Below, piece after piece: positions 33,648 through 43,971 of a stretch of DNA of 64,000 nucleotides. The stretch lies in NCBI RefSeq assembly GCF_008641065.1, contig NZ_VTRS01000007.1, forward strand, positions 95,509 to 159,508, written 5' to 3'. The notes under the pieces were generated by a model. The model ran no database searches and was not told where the DNA came from. It saw nothing but the letters and a program-made list of their open reading frames with translations. A program made the translations under genes and the position numbers. Position 1 is the stretch's first letter. Each line of letters begins with the position of its first letter. This DNA is from Rhabdaerophilum calidifontis. Lineage in GTDB: Bacteria; Pseudomonadota; Alphaproteobacteria; Rhizobiales; Beijerinckiaceae.

Positions 33648-35611
33648 TCGTCGAGACCGGACATTTCGCGCTGGCGCTTGCGCTGGCTCTGGCGCTGTTC
33701 CAGGCGGTTGTGCCGCTCTGGGGCGCGCTGCGCGGCGACGGCATGCTGGCGCGCACCGCACAACCGGCGGCGCTGGCGCAATTCGCGCTGGTGACGATCG
33801 CCTTCCTCGCGCTGACGCAGGCCTATCTCGCCTCGGATTTCTCGGTGCGCAACGTGGTCGAGAATTCGCATTCGCTGAAGCCCGTGCTCTACAAATGGAG
33901 CGGGCTCTGGGGCAATCACGAAGGCTCGATGCTGCTCTGGGTGCTGATCCTCGCGCTGTTCGGCGCGGGGGTGGCGCTGCTCTCGCGCCGCCTCGCCGAT
34001 GACATGGTCGGCGCGACGCTTGCGGTCCAGGGCATGATCGCCGCCGCCTTCCTCGCCTTCCTGCTCTTCACCTCGAATCCCTTCCTGCGGCTCGACCCGG
34101 CGCCGATCGAGGGGCGGGGGCTCAACCCCGTCCTGCAGGATCCAGGCCTCGCGATCCATCCGCCGCTGCTCTATCTCGGCTATGTCGGGTTCTCGATCGT
34201 CTTCTCCTTCGCCGCCGCGGCTTTGCTGCTCGGCCGGGTCGACGCTGCCTTCGCGCGCCTCGTCCGGCCCTGGACGCTGGCGGCCTGGATCGCGCTGACG
34301 CTCGGCATCGCGATGGGCTCCTACTGGGCCTATTACGAGCTGGGCTGGGGCGGTTACTGGTTCTGGGATCCGGTCGAGAACGCCTCGCTCATGCCCTGGC
34401 TGACGGGAACCGCGCTGCTGCATTCCGCGATCGTCATGGAGAAGCGGGAGGCACTGAAGACCTGGACCATCCTGCTCGCCGTCATCACCTTCTCGCTCTC
34501 GCTGCTGGGCACCTTCCTCGTGCGTTCCGGCGTGCTGACCTCGGTCCATGCCTTCGCGGTGGATCCGGAGCGCGGGCTGTTCATTCTCGTGATCCTTGTC
34601 GCCTTCATCGGCGGCTCCTTCGTGCTCTACGCGCTGCGGGCCGGCGCGATGGAGGGGGGCGGGCTCTTCGCGCCGCTGAGCCGGGAGGGCGCGCTGGTTT
34701 TCAACAACCTGTTCCTGTCGGTGACGGCGCTCGCGGTTTTCGTCGGCACGCTCTATCCGCTGCTGCTCGAGGCGCTGACCGGCGCGAAGATCTCGGTCGG
34801 GCCACCCTTCTTCAATGCTGCGGCGGTGCCGCTGATGGTGCCGCTCTTCCTGATGATCCCGATCGGGCAGAAACTGGCCTGGAAGCGCGGCACGCTCGCG
34901 CCGTCGCTGCGGCTCTGGTGGTGTGCCGCCGCCGGCCTCGCGCTGGCCGCGCTCATCGCCTATGCCGAACGCGGCGGGCCGGTTCTCGCGCTGCTCGGCG
35001 CGGCGCTCGGCGCCTATCTCGTGCTCGGCGCGCTCGATGATCTCGTCGAGCGTGCGGCACGAGGGGGGCGGGCGCGGATCCTCGGCCGGCTCGCGGGCCT
35101 CCCACGTTCGGTTGTCGCCATGGCGCTCGCCCATGCCGGCGCCGGGCTGATGGTGCTCGGCATCGCCGCGACCGCGTTCGAGACCGAGCGCATCGCCTCG
35201 CTCCGGCTCGGCGAGCGGATTGCGCTCGGCGCCTACACGCTCACTCTCGAGGGGATTGCGCCCTATACGGGGCCGAATTATTCCGCCCTCGCGGCCCGCT
35301 TCGCCCTGCATGACGCCACCAGCCGCCTTGCCGAACTCGCCCCGGCCAAGCGCGTCTATCTCGGCCGCGAGATGCCGACCTCCGAGGTGGCGCGCTATCG
35401 CCACGGACTCGGCGAGGTCTATGTCGCGCTCGGCGAGGTTCACGAGGGCAGCCGCGTCGATATCCGCGCCTATGACAAGCCCTTCGTGCTGCTGATCTGG
35501 CTCGGGCCGGTGCTGATGGCGTTCGGCGGCCTGCTCTCGCTGAGCGATCGCCGGCTGCGGATCGGCATTCCCGCCCGCGCGCGCGGCCTGGCGACGAACC
35601 CGGCGGAATAG
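33644..35611 (+). CDS. ccmF: Haem lyase subunit CcmF
   Basis: A 655-residue multi-pass membrane protein, normal size for CcmF. The tryptophan-rich haem-handling signature [18 protein letters not shown] is present, followed by TGTALLHS, and many hydrophobic segments. Acts with CcmH and CcmI in system I cytochrome c biogenesis. Confidence 0.96.
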   Translation: MIVETGHFALALALALALFQAVVPLWGALRGDGMLARTAQPAALAQFALVTIAFLALTQAYLASDFSVRNVVENSHSLKPVLYKWSGLWGNHEGSMLLWVLILALFGAGVALLSRRLADDMVGATLAVQGMIAAAFLAFLLFTSNPFLRLDPAPIEGRGLNPVLQDPGLAIHPPLLYLGYVGFSIVFSFAAAALLLGRVDAAFARLVRPWTLAAWIALTLGIAMGSYWAYYELGWGGYWFWDPVENASLMPWLTGTALLHSAIVMEKREALKTWTILLAVITFSLSLLGTFLVRSGVLTSVHAFAVDPERGLFILVILVAFIGGSFVLYALRAGAMEGGGLFAPLSREGALVFNNLFLSVTALAVFVGTLYPLLLEALTGAKISVGPPFFNAAAVPLMVPLFLMIPIGQKLAWKRGTLAPSLRLWWCAAAGLALAALIAYAERGGPVLALLGAALGAYLVLGALDDLVERAARGGRARILGRLAGLPRSVVAMALAHAGAGLMVLGIAATAFETERIASLRLGERIALGAYTLTLEGIAPYTGPNYSALAARFALHDATSRLAELAPAKRVYLGREMPTSEVARYRHGLGEVYVALGEVHEGSRVDIRAYDKPFVLLIWLGPVLMAFGGLLSLSDRRLRIGIPARARGLATNPAE

Positions 35612-35615
35612 GCCG

Positions 35616-36083
35616 ATGCGCCCGTTCACCGCCCTTTTTCTGCTGGTCATGGCGATTTTGCCGGGGCTCGCGGTGCAGCCCGGCGAGCGGCTGGCCGATC
35701 CCGCGCAGGAGGCCCGCGCGCGGCGCCTCTCGCTCGAATTGCGCTGCCTCGTCTGCCAGAACCAGTCGATCGACGATTCCGACGCTGTGCTTGCCGCCGA
35801 TCTGCGGCGGCTCGTGCGCGAACGGATCGCCGCCGGCGACAGCGATCGGCAGATCCGCGATTTTCTCGTTGCGCGCTATGGTGAATTCGTGCTGCTCAAC
35901 CCGCCATTCTCGGAGCGGACGCTCCTGCTGTGGAGCCTGCCGGCGCTCGCGCTGCTCGCCGGGGCAGGGGCGGTGTGGACGCTGTTCCGCCGCCGCCGCG
36001 CAGCGACCCTGGCGGCGGCGCCGCTCAGCGCCGAGGAAGAGGCGGCCTTGCGCCGGCTTCTCGACACGCCCCGGCAGGATTGA
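35616..36083 (+). CDS. ccmH: Cytochrome c maturation protein CcmH
   Basis: A 155-residue protein with a signal peptide and the reactive LRCLVCQNQSIDDS motif (C44 and C47) that reduces the apocytochrome CXXCH disulfide, then a C-terminal membrane anchor. Last gene of the operon. A degP gene usually follows in this synteny but is not present. Confidence 0.94.
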   Translation: MRPFTALFLLVMAILPGLAVQPGERLADPAQEARARRLSLELRCLVCQNQSIDDSDAVLAADLRRLVRERIAAGDSDRQIRDFLVARYGEFVLLNPPFSERTLLLWSLPALALLAGAGAVWTLFRRRRAATLAAAPLSAEEEAALRRLLDTPRQD

Positions 36084-36312
36084 CAGGCCGGGTCGCGGCC
36101 CCGGGGCATTAACGATTTTTCATGTTCCGGACAGGTTCGCGTGACTGGCGCCCCTCTACAAGAGGCTCAGGTCCCGCGGCGAGAGGTTCGGTCAACCCCC
36201 GTCGCCCCCCGCTCCGGATTTCCCCGCGGGACCACCACCCAGTGCCCGCGCCGCTTGACGATCCCGCCAGCCGGTGGCGAGGTGAGGACATCCGAATCGA
36301 CCGGCCCAGCGC
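36084..36312. promoter_or_regulatory. Gap between ccmH and the next response regulator
   Basis: About 230 non-coding bases with no remnant of degP in any frame. It begins with a weak GC-rich hairpin after the ccmH stop and contains TTAACGATTT at about 36108. It probably holds the promoter of the following two-component genes. Confidence 0.4.
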
Positions 36313-36993
36313 ATGAAACTTCTCGTCGTCGAAGATGATCAGGAAGCCGGCCGCTACCTTGTTCGCGCGCTGGGAGAAGCCGGACATGTCGCGGATCTCG
36401 CGACCGATGGCGAGCAGGGCCTCGAAATGGCGCTCGCCGGCGCTTATGACGTGCTGATCATCGACCGGATGCTGCCGAAGCGCGACGGGTTGTCGCTGAT
36501 CACGGCGCTCAGGGCCGAGAAGCGGACGGTTCCGGTGCTGATCCTCTCCGCGCTCGGCCAGGTCGATGACCGGGTGCTCGGGCTGCGCGCAGGCGGCGAT
36601 GATTACCTGACCAAGCCCTATGCCTTCACCGAGGCGCTTGCGCGGATCGAGGCGCTGGCGCGCCGCCAGAACCCGCAGAGCGCGCAACTCACCTATCGCG
36701 TCGCCGATCTCGAACTCGACCGGCTTGCCCATCGCGTTACCCGCGGCGGCGAGGAGATCCCGCTCCAGCCGCGCGAATTCCGCCTGCTCGAATATCTCAT
36801 GCGCCATGCCGGGCAGGTGGTGACGCGGACGATGCTGCTCGAGAATGTCTGGGATTACCATTTCGACCCCCAGACCAACGTGATCGACGTCCATATCTCG
36901 CGGCTGCGCGGCAAGATCGACCGCGGCCCCGGCCCGGCATTGCTGCATACGGTGCGCGGTGCGGGCTACATGATCCGCGACAATGGCCGCTGA
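36313..36993 (+). CDS. OmpR-family response regulator
   Basis: A 226-residue regulator with a receiver domain (D9 in VVEDDQEAGR, D51 in LIIDRMLPKRDG, K in YLTKPYAF) and a winged-helix DNA-binding domain with TNVIDVHISRLRGKID. Overlaps the kinase gene by 11 bases. In related genomes this pair lies between ccm/degP and glnE; its signal is not known to me. Confidence 0.92.
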   Translation: MKLLVVEDDQEAGRYLVRALGEAGHVADLATDGEQGLEMALAGAYDVLIIDRMLPKRDGLSLITALRAEKRTVPVLILSALGQVDDRVLGLRAGGDDYLTKPYAFTEALARIEALARRQNPQSAQLTYRVADLELDRLAHRVTRGGEEIPLQPREFRLLEYLMRHAGQVVTRTMLLENVWDYHFDPQTNVIDVHISRLRGKIDRGPGPALLHTVRGAGYMIRDNGR

Positions 36994-38473
36994 TCCGGCG
37001 CGCAGGCCCGGCGCCTTCGGCCAGATCATCCGCACCTCGGCCTTCAAGCTCTCGGCGGTCTATCTCGTCATCTTCCTGATCTTCGCGGTGTTCGTGCTGG
37101 GATACATCGCCTGGAATACCCGCCGTCTGCTCGATGCCCAGATCACGGAAACGATCGAGACCGAGATCGCCGCACTCGCGGAGCAATATCGCCAGGGCGG
37201 CATGCGGCGGCTCATCACCATTATCGAGCGGCGCGGCCGGCAGAGCGGTTCCTTCATCTACCTGCTTGTCGATGCGCGCGGCGATTCCATCACCGGCAAC
37301 GCGATCCTGCGCGTCCCGGCGCTGCAGCAGAATCCCGGCTGGACGGAGGCGCGCTTCAACTGGCCGGACGAGCCCGAGGAGGTGCAGCGACTCGCGCGGC
37401 TCCGCGTCTTCGTGCTGCCGAGTGGCGTGCGGCTGTTCGTCGGGCGCGATCTTGAAGAGCGCGCGCGCCTCAACGAGGTGATCCGCCGGGCCCGCGGCTG
37501 GTCGCTGGTCATGGTGCTGCTGCTCGGCGGGTTCGGCGCCTGGTTCGTCACCAAGCGCGTGCTGGCGCGCGTCGACGCCATCGCCGCCTCGAGCGCCCGG
37601 ATCATGGAAGGCTCGCTGTCCGAACGCTTGCCGGTCTCGAACACCGATGACGAATTCGACCGGCTCGCCCATCATCTCAACCAGATGCTCGACCGGATCG
37701 GCGAATTGATGGCTGGCCTGCGCGAACTCTCCGGCAATGTCGCGCATGATCTGCGCACGCCGCTGACCCGGCTGCGCAACGGCGCCGAGGAAAGCCTGCG
37801 CAAGGCGACGACGCTCGCGGAAAGCCGCGAGGCGCTCGAGCGCGCGATCGAGGAAAGCGACCAGCTGATCCGCATCTTCGACGCCTTGCTGATGATCGCC
37901 CGCGCCGAGGCCGGCAATCTCGCGCAGAGCCTCCAGCCGCTGGCGGTGGACGAAATGCTCTCCGGCATCGCCGAGCTTTACGAGCCGCTCGCCGAGGAAG
38001 CCGGCATGCCGCTCTCGGTTGCGATCGAGCCGGGTTTGATGCTGCGCGCCAATCGCGAGCTGATCGGCCAGGCGATCGCCAATCTGCTCGACAACGCGCT
38101 GAAATACGGAAAACCTGAGCCTGACGTACCGGACGGCACGGCCGGAATCGACCTTGCCGCCCGCCGCGCGGGCGAGACGATCGAGATCGCGGTGACGGAT
38201 CGGGGCGCCGGCATTCCTGCGGGGGACCGCGAGCGCGTGACGGAGCGGTTCGTGCGGCTCGATCCGAGCCGCGCCCAGCCGGGCTTCGGCCTCGGGCTCA
38301 GCCTCGTCGCGGCCGTCGCGCGGCTTCATGGCGGCCAGCTCCGGTTGGAGGATAACGCGCCGGGCCTGCGGGCGGTGCTGGCATTGCCGGCGCTCGCCGA
38401 TCCGGGTCTTGCTGATCCGGCCCTTGCCAGGGGCCCGCGCCTCGCCGATGATCGCGGCGATGCCTCCGCCTGA
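36983..38473 (+). CDS. Sensor histidine kinase
   Basis: A 496-residue kinase. Membrane segments at about 20-45 and 170-195, HAMP at about 195-245, H-box GNVAHDLRTPLTRLRNGAE, N-box GQAIANLLDNALKYG, G1 DRGAGIPAGD, G2 GLGLSLVAAVARLHGG. Overlaps glnE by 14 bases at its 3' end. Confidence 0.92.
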   Translation: MAADPARRPGAFGQIIRTSAFKLSAVYLVIFLIFAVFVLGYIAWNTRRLLDAQITETIETEIAALAEQYRQGGMRRLITIIERRGRQSGSFIYLLVDARGDSITGNAILRVPALQQNPGWTEARFNWPDEPEEVQRLARLRVFVLPSGVRLFVGRDLEERARLNEVIRRARGWSLVMVLLLGGFGAWFVTKRVLARVDAIAASSARIMEGSLSERLPVSNTDDEFDRLAHHLNQMLDRIGELMAGLRELSGNVAHDLRTPLTRLRNGAEESLRKATTLAESREALERAIEESDQLIRIFDALLMIARAEAGNLAQSLQPLAVDEMLSGIAELYEPLAEEAGMPLSVAIEPGLMLRANRELIGQAIANLLDNALKYGKPEPDVPDGTAGIDLAARRAGETIEIAVTDRGAGIPAGDRERVTERFVRLDPSRAQPGFGLGLSLVAAVARLHGGQLRLEDNAPGLRAVLALPALADPGLADPALARGPRLADDRGDASA

Positions 38474-41390
38474 TCCTGCCTCTCCCCTGCTCGCCACGCT
38501 TCGCCCCCGCGCCAAATCCGGCCGCGAGGGCATTCGCCGCCTCGACGACTGGCTCGCCGATTCCGAGGCCGCCACCCTCCGCCCGCTGCTCGACGGGCGG
38601 CCGGAGCCGCGTGCGCTTCTCGCCGCGATCGCGGAAGGATCGCCCTATCTCTGGCGCCTCGTTCGGCGCCGGCCGGAGGTGCTCGCCGCGATGCTCGCCG
38701 CGCCGCCGGCTGCCCAGCTCGCGGAGATCCTCGCCGAGACGCGCGCCGCCGGGCTGCTGGCCGTCCCGGCGGACGCGATGCGCGCGCTGCGCGAGGCCAA
38801 GGCGCGGGCGGCACTGCTGATCGCGCTTGCCGATCTTGGCGGCGTGTTCGACACCGTGGCCGTGACGGAGGCGCTGTCGGATTTCGCGGATGCTTCAGTG
38901 GCCGCCGCCCTGCGCTTCGGGCTCGGGGAGGCGCTGCGCGCGGGCCGGTTCACGCCACCCGATCCGTCGGCGCCGGAAACGGAACTGGGCCTGTTCGTGC
39001 TCGCGCTCGGCAAGCATGGCGCGCGGGAACTCAATTATTCCTCCGATATCGATCTCGCGATCTTCTACGACCCGACGCGGCCGGGCCTGACCTCCGCGAC
39101 CGACCCCGCAGGGCTCGCGATCGGCCTCGTCAAGGGCATCGTCCGGCTTCTCAACGAACGCAACGCCGATGGCTATGTTCAGCGCGTCGATCTCCGCCTC
39201 CGCCCCGATCCGGGGATGACGCCGATCGCGATGCCGGTCAACGCCGCGCTTGGCTATTACGAGACCGTGGGCCAGAACTGGGAGCGCGCCGCGCTGATCA
39301 AGGCGCGGCCGGTGGCGGGCGATCTTGCCGCCGGGGCGCGGTTCATTGCCGATCTCGCGCCGTTCATCTGGCGCAAATATTTCGATTACGCCGCGATCGC
39401 CGATATTCACGCCATGAAGCGGCAGATCTATGCCGTGCGCGGCCACGAGGAGATCGTGGTGCCGGGGCACGATCTCAAGGTCGGGCGCGGCGGCATCCGC
39501 GAGATCGAGTTCTTCGTGCAGACCCAGCAGCTCGTCTATGGCGGCCGGCGGCCGGTCCTGCGCGGGGCGCGCACGCTCGACATGCTGGAGGAACTGGCGC
39601 GCGAGGGCTGGATCACCCCCGAAGCAGCGCGTGAACTCGCCGGCGCCTATCGCTTCCTGCGCGATCTCGAACATCGCGTGCAGATGGTCAATGACGAGCA
39701 GACGCAGAAATTGCCGAAATCCGACGAGGATCTCGCTGCGCTCGCGCGTCTCGCGGGGTTCACGCGCGCCGGGCTCGACAAGGCGTTGACCCGGGAGATG
39801 CGCATCGTCGAGCGCCATTACGCCCGGCTGTTCGAAGCCGTTCCGGGCCTCGCTTCGGCATCCGGCAGCCTGGTCTTCACCGGCGTCGAGGACGATCCGG
39901 AAACGTTGCGGACCCTGCGCCGGCTCGGCTTCCAGCGCCCGGAGGCCGCGGCGGAGACCGTACGCGGCTGGCATTTCGGCCGCCGACCGGCCATCACCAC
40001 GCCCAGGGCGCGCGAGATCGTTACCGATCTGGTTCCGGGCCTGCTCGAGGCCTTCAGCAGTGCCTCGGACCCGGACGGCGCGCTCAACGCCTTCGACAAC
40101 GCGCTGGTCAGGATGCCGGCGGCGGTCGAATTGCTGGCGATTCTCAAGAACAACGGCGATCTGCGCCGGCTCTTCGCCGAGATTCTCGGCACGGCACCGC
40201 GGCTTTCGGAGATCGTGGCGCAGAACCCGCATGTGCTCGACGTGCTGGTCGATCCGGAATTCGTGCGCGGCCTGCGCCCCGCCGATGCCCGCGCCCGCAT
40301 CGCCCCGCGGCTCGAACGCGAGGGTCTGTTCGAGGATTTCCTCGACCGCGCCCGCGAGCTGGCGCGCGCCGAGCGGTTCCTGCTCGGCACGCGGGTGCTC
40401 TCGCGCGTCCTGCCCGTCGCGGAGGCGGGGCGGGCGCATACCGCCATCGCCGAGATCTTTCTCGATCTCGTTCTCGCCCGCACGCGCGCGGAATTCGCGC
40501 GGATCTATGGCGAGATCCCGGGCGCGGAGATGGTTCTGGTCGGCTACGGCAAGGCCGGCTCGCGCGAGATGACGGCGAATTCGGATCTCGACCTCGTGAT
40601 CCTCTATGAGGCGCCGCCGGATTCGCTGTCGGATGGCGAGCGGGCGTTGATGCCGGCGGAATATTTCGCGCGGCTCACCCAGCGCCTGATCTCGGCGCTT
40701 TCGGCGCCGATGAAGACCGGCACGCTCTACGAGATCGATCTCCGCCTTCGTCCGTCAGGCCGCAAGGGTACGGTCGCAACCTCGCTTCCGGGCTTCCGCG
40801 ATTACCAGACGCGTGAAGCCGAGACCTGGGAGCATATGGCGCTGAGCCGCGCCCGGGTTCTGGCCGGCGATGCCGGCCTTGCCGCGCGGGTCGCGCGTAC
40901 GATCGCCGAATTGCTGGCCGCGCCGCGCGAGCCGAGCCGGCTCTTTGCCGACATCGCCGCCATGCGCGCGCTGATGGCGCGCGAGAAACCGGGCCGGGAT
41001 CCGTTCGACGTCAAGGACTGGCCGGGCGGGCTCGTCGATTGCGAGTTCATCGCCCAGGGCCTGGTTCTCGCCCATGCGGCGACGCATCCCGATCTCGTGG
41101 GACTCGGGACGGCGGAGACCATCATCGCGGCGTCCGGAAAGGGGCTGATCGATGCCGGCGATGCCGAGACCCTGGTGGCCGGCTGGCGGCTCCAGAGCGC
41201 GGTGACGCAGGTGAACCGGCTCTGCATTTCCGGCCCTTTCGATGCCGAGACCGCAAGCCCGGTCTACAAGCGGCGGCTCGCAAGCCTGCTCGACCTTCCC
41301 GATTTCGCGTTCCTGCGCAACGAATTGCGCGAGGCGCAGAAGGCAAACCGCGCATTGTTCGAGCGCATCGTCGGGCGGCTCAAGGCGTGA
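38460..41390 (+). CDS. glnE: Glutamine synthetase adenylyltransferase GlnE
   Basis: Bifunctional enzyme that adenylylates and de-adenylylates glutamine synthetase according to nitrogen status, 976 residues. The deadenylylase half holds NYSSDIDLAIFYD; the adenylyltransferase half holds TANSDLDLVILYE; between them is the regulatory domain (KNNGDLRRLFAEILGTAP). DLRLRPSG occurs twice in slightly different forms, as in the family. ATG 38460 is chosen; ATG 38448 is in frame. Confidence 0.95.
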   Translation: MPPPDPASPLLATLRPRAKSGREGIRRLDDWLADSEAATLRPLLDGRPEPRALLAAIAEGSPYLWRLVRRRPEVLAAMLAAPPAAQLAEILAETRAAGLLAVPADAMRALREAKARAALLIALADLGGVFDTVAVTEALSDFADASVAAALRFGLGEALRAGRFTPPDPSAPETELGLFVLALGKHGARELNYSSDIDLAIFYDPTRPGLTSATDPAGLAIGLVKGIVRLLNERNADGYVQRVDLRLRPDPGMTPIAMPVNAALGYYETVGQNWERAALIKARPVAGDLAAGARFIADLAPFIWRKYFDYAAIADIHAMKRQIYAVRGHEEIVVPGHDLKVGRGGIREIEFFVQTQQLVYGGRRPVLRGARTLDMLEELAREGWITPEAARELAGAYRFLRDLEHRVQMVNDEQTQKLPKSDEDLAALARLAGFTRAGLDKALTREMRIVERHYARLFEAVPGLASASGSLVFTGVEDDPETLRTLRRLGFQRPEAAAETVRGWHFGRRPAITTPRAREIVTDLVPGLLEAFSSASDPDGALNAFDNALVRMPAAVELLAILKNNGDLRRLFAEILGTAPRLSEIVAQNPHVLDVLVDPEFVRGLRPADARARIAPRLEREGLFEDFLDRARELARAERFLLGTRVLSRVLPVAEAGRAHTAIAEIFLDLVLARTRAEFARIYGEIPGAEMVLVGYGKAGSREMTANSDLDLVILYEAPPDSLSDGERALMPAEYFARLTQRLISALSAPMKTGTLYEIDLRLRPSGRKGTVATSLPGFRDYQTREAETWEHMALSRARVLAGDAGLAARVARTIAELLAAPREPSRLFADIAAMRALMAREKPGRDPFDVKDWPGGLVDCEFIAQGLVLAHAATHPDLVGLGTAETIIAASGKGLIDAGDAETLVAGWRLQSAVTQVNRLCISGPFDAETASPVYKRRLASLLDLPDFAFLRNELREAQKANRALFERIVGRLKA

Positions 41391-41396
41391 GCGCTC

Positions 41397-43685
41397 TCAC
41401 AGCAGGCTGAGCTGCACCGGATTCGGCGCCACAGGCAGCCGAACCAGCACCAGCGAGCCGATCTCGGGCGTCGATTTCAGCCGCATCGTGCCGCCATGCA
41501 GTTCGATCAGCGCCCGGGCGATCGGCATGCCGAGGGCGGACCCCTTGCAGCCATCCTCCAGCATGCTGTCGATATGGCCGAACGGGGCGATCAGCCGGTC
41601 GATCTCGCCGGGCGAGAGATGGCAGCCGCGATCGGCAATGAAGATGTTGACGTGATCTCCCGCCATGCGCGCCCGGACGGAGACGCGGCCGCCGGCGGGG
41701 GAGAGACGGATGCCGTTGCGCATCAGATGCGCGAGCGCCTGCGAGACCGCGCCTGCATCGACATGGATCAGCCGCTGGCCGGCCTGTTCCTCGGTGTCGG
41801 GCTCCAGCCGGAGCGTGACCCCCTTGGCCTCCGCCGCGTCGCGGACATGCTCGGCCGCCGCCGCGAGCAGCGCGCCGATCGGCGTCGGCGCCCGTTCGAG
41901 CCGGACGCGGCCGGCCTCGATCCGCGCCATGTCGAGAATGTCGGCGATCAGGCCGAGCAGGCTCGCGCCGCTCTCGCGGATGTCGCGGGCATATTCGACG
42001 TAGCGCGGCGAGCCGGCCGGGCCGAACATTTCCGTCTCGATGATTTCCGCGAAGCCGATGATATGGTTCAGCGGCGTGCGGATCTCGTGGTTCATGTTGG
42101 CGAGGAATTCGGCCTTCGCCCGGTTGGCGCTGATCGCCTCGGCCTTCTGCTCGAGATAGCGATCCGCCAGTTCGGCGAGCTGCCCGGCCTGGCGGCGGAA
42201 GGCCTCGCGGGAATTGCCGAGATCGGTGACGGTCATGCGCAGCTGGCGCTCGTTCTCGACGAATTGCTGCTCCTGCAGCTTGCGCGCCGTGATGTCGGTG
42301 CCGACGGAGACGTAGCCGCCGTCGCGGGTATGCCGCTCGCTGATCAGCAGCCAGGATCCGTCCTCGAACTGCGCCTCGTAGCAGCGGGCGCCGGTCGTGG
42401 GTTCGGTGCCGCGATCGATCTCGATCAGCATTTGCGGGGCGCGGGCCGCGGCCATCACCGCCTTGTAGGGGGCGCCACGGCGCACGCATTCCGACGAAAG
42501 CCCGTGGAAACTCTGGTATTTCGAATTGCACAGGACGAGCCGGTTGTTGTCGTCCCACAGCACGAAGGCTTCCGAGATCGATTCGATCGCGTCGCGCAGC
42601 CGGGCATCGGCGCGGTGGATCTCGGCCTCGGCCTCGCGCTCGCGGGTCACGTCCATGACGATGCCGAGGAGCCTGCCGGGACGGGCGGCGGCATCCTCGA
42701 CGAAGATCGCGCGCATCCGCAGCCAGATCCAGCTGCCGCTTTCGTGGCGCATGCGGAACAGGCAATCGAGTTCGCCGGTCTCGGCCCCCCGGCCGAGCCG
42801 CGAGAACAGGTCGCGATCCTCCGGATGCAGCCGCGCCTCGATCATCGCCCGATCCGTCGCGCCGACGCCGCCGATGCCCAGCAGGCTGCGCATCGATGTC
42901 GACCAGAGCACCTGATCGCCGGCGATCGGCCAGTCCCACAGGCCGCAGCGGCCATATTCCAGCGCGACTTCGAATTGCGAGCGCAGGGCCAGTGCCCGGT
43001 TGCCGGCATGGGCGGCGCGCTGGCGCTGGGCGTGGAAGGCCAGCGTGAAGGCGATCGTGACCGCTCCGAAGGCGAGAAGGATGGCCGAAAGCGTCGCCAC
43101 CCGCCGCCGCCACGGCGCCAGTTCGTCCTCGACCGGCTGGATGGCCAGGATCGCGCCGCCGATCGCCGCATCCTCCACAAGCACGACACTGGCGAGCGCG
43201 CCATCCGCGAGTCGGAACTGCTCGACCGTGCCGCGCCTGTCGAGTCGCGCAATGGCGAGGGGGTCGGCGAAGAGCCGCCCGGCGCTCAGACCCGGAATCG
43301 CCGCCGGATCGCTCGCGGCGCGGATATGTCCCGTGCGGTCGACGAGCAGGAAGCGTCGCCCCGGCTCCATGAGCGCGTGGAGATTGGCCGGCAGTTCCGA
43401 CGGCAGCGTCGTCCCCTCGCGCAGCGTCCGCGCCGCGATCTCTCCGGCCAGCATCCGCGCCGCGATCGCCAGCGCCCGCTCGCTCTGTTCGAGCTGTTCA
43501 TGGCGCGAGGTCGTGAATTGCGCGATGACGCTCAGCGCCGAGATCGCGAGAAAGACAAGAACGAGAACGATGACGGATTTGTCGAGCAGTGCCTCGCGGC
43601 GCCGATGGGGCAGAGGCGGAAGCCCGTGCGCGATGGTTGTCTCATGACGCAACAAGCCACCACTGGCCGCGAATGCTCGCACCAT
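41397..43685 (-). CDS. PAS-domain sensor histidine kinase
   Basis: A 762-residue kinase. The N-terminus has two membrane segments enclosing a periplasmic loop of about 170 residues. A PAS/PAC unit (GRCGLWDWPIAGDQVLWSTS) and a second PAS (SEAFVLWDDNNRLVLCNSKY) follow. H-box FLANMNHEIRTPLNHIIGF; the N-box is AHLMRNGIRLSPAGG. The first glycine box reads ADRGCHLSPGE and the second GSALGMPIA, both weaker than usual. GAGGGGG precedes ATG 43685; a TTG 31 codons upstream is less likely. Convergent with glnE. Specific signal unknown. Confidence 0.88.
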   Translation of the reverse strand: MVRAFAASGGLLRHETTIAHGLPPLPHRRREALLDKSVIVLVLVFLAISALSVIAQFTTSRHEQLEQSERALAIAARMLAGEIAARTLREGTTLPSELPANLHALMEPGRRFLLVDRTGHIRAASDPAAIPGLSAGRLFADPLAIARLDRRGTVEQFRLADGALASVVLVEDAAIGGAILAIQPVEDELAPWRRRVATLSAILLAFGAVTIAFTLAFHAQRQRAAHAGNRALALRSQFEVALEYGRCGLWDWPIAGDQVLWSTSMRSLLGIGGVGATDRAMIEARLHPEDRDLFSRLGRGAETGELDCLFRMRHESGSWIWLRMRAIFVEDAAARPGRLLGIVMDVTREREAEAEIHRADARLRDAIESISEAFVLWDDNNRLVLCNSKYQSFHGLSSECVRRGAPYKAVMAAARAPQMLIEIDRGTEPTTGARCYEAQFEDGSWLLISERHTRDGGYVSVGTDITARKLQEQQFVENERQLRMTVTDLGNSREAFRRQAGQLAELADRYLEQKAEAISANRAKAEFLANMNHEIRTPLNHIIGFAEIIETEMFGPAGSPRYVEYARDIRESGASLLGLIADILDMARIEAGRVRLERAPTPIGALLAAAAEHVRDAAEAKGVTLRLEPDTEEQAGQRLIHVDAGAVSQALAHLMRNGIRLSPAGGRVSVRARMAGDHVNIFIADRGCHLSPGEIDRLIAPFGHIDSMLEDGCKGSALGMPIARALIELHGGTMRLKSTPEIGSLVLVRLPVAPNPVQLSLL

Positions 43686-43751
43686 GACCGCCCCCTCGAT
43701 TTCCCCCAGCGGACCCGGAGAATGTGCCGCATCGCTCCGAATCACCTCTAG

Positions 43752-43802
43752 TTGAATCGAGGTGAATCGACGTGACAAGCGAAAATTTACGCTCGATTCA
43801 CC
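43752..43802. repeat. TGAATCGA repeats upstream of the PAS kinase gene
   Basis: TTGAATCGA (43752-43760) and GGTGAATCGA (43761-43770) are direct repeats ten bases apart; CGATTCACC (43794-43802) is the inverse of GGTGAATCG. The set lies just upstream of the kinase start, in AT-richer DNA, and looks like an operator. Confidence 0.45.
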
Positions 43803-43971
43803 TTTTGATGGCGGGGCAGTGCTTGGAATGGGCTGCGTGAATCCTTGGGGCGATCCGGATTCTGTTTGGCCCCTCTATGTTCTCATAGTGTTCTGACCTC
43901 GGCATGGGGTCGGCCGCGCGGCGCCGCGTCGGGTTCTGCACGCGCCGCGAGTCCGACCGGATCGGCAAACG

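Noticed and set aside
36084..36110. Terminator after ccmH
   Set aside because: A GC-rich hairpin can be drawn but it is imperfect and the T run begins too far away.
41496..43751. 751-codon open frame opposite the PAS kinase
   Set aside because: No motifs; mirror of a real gene.
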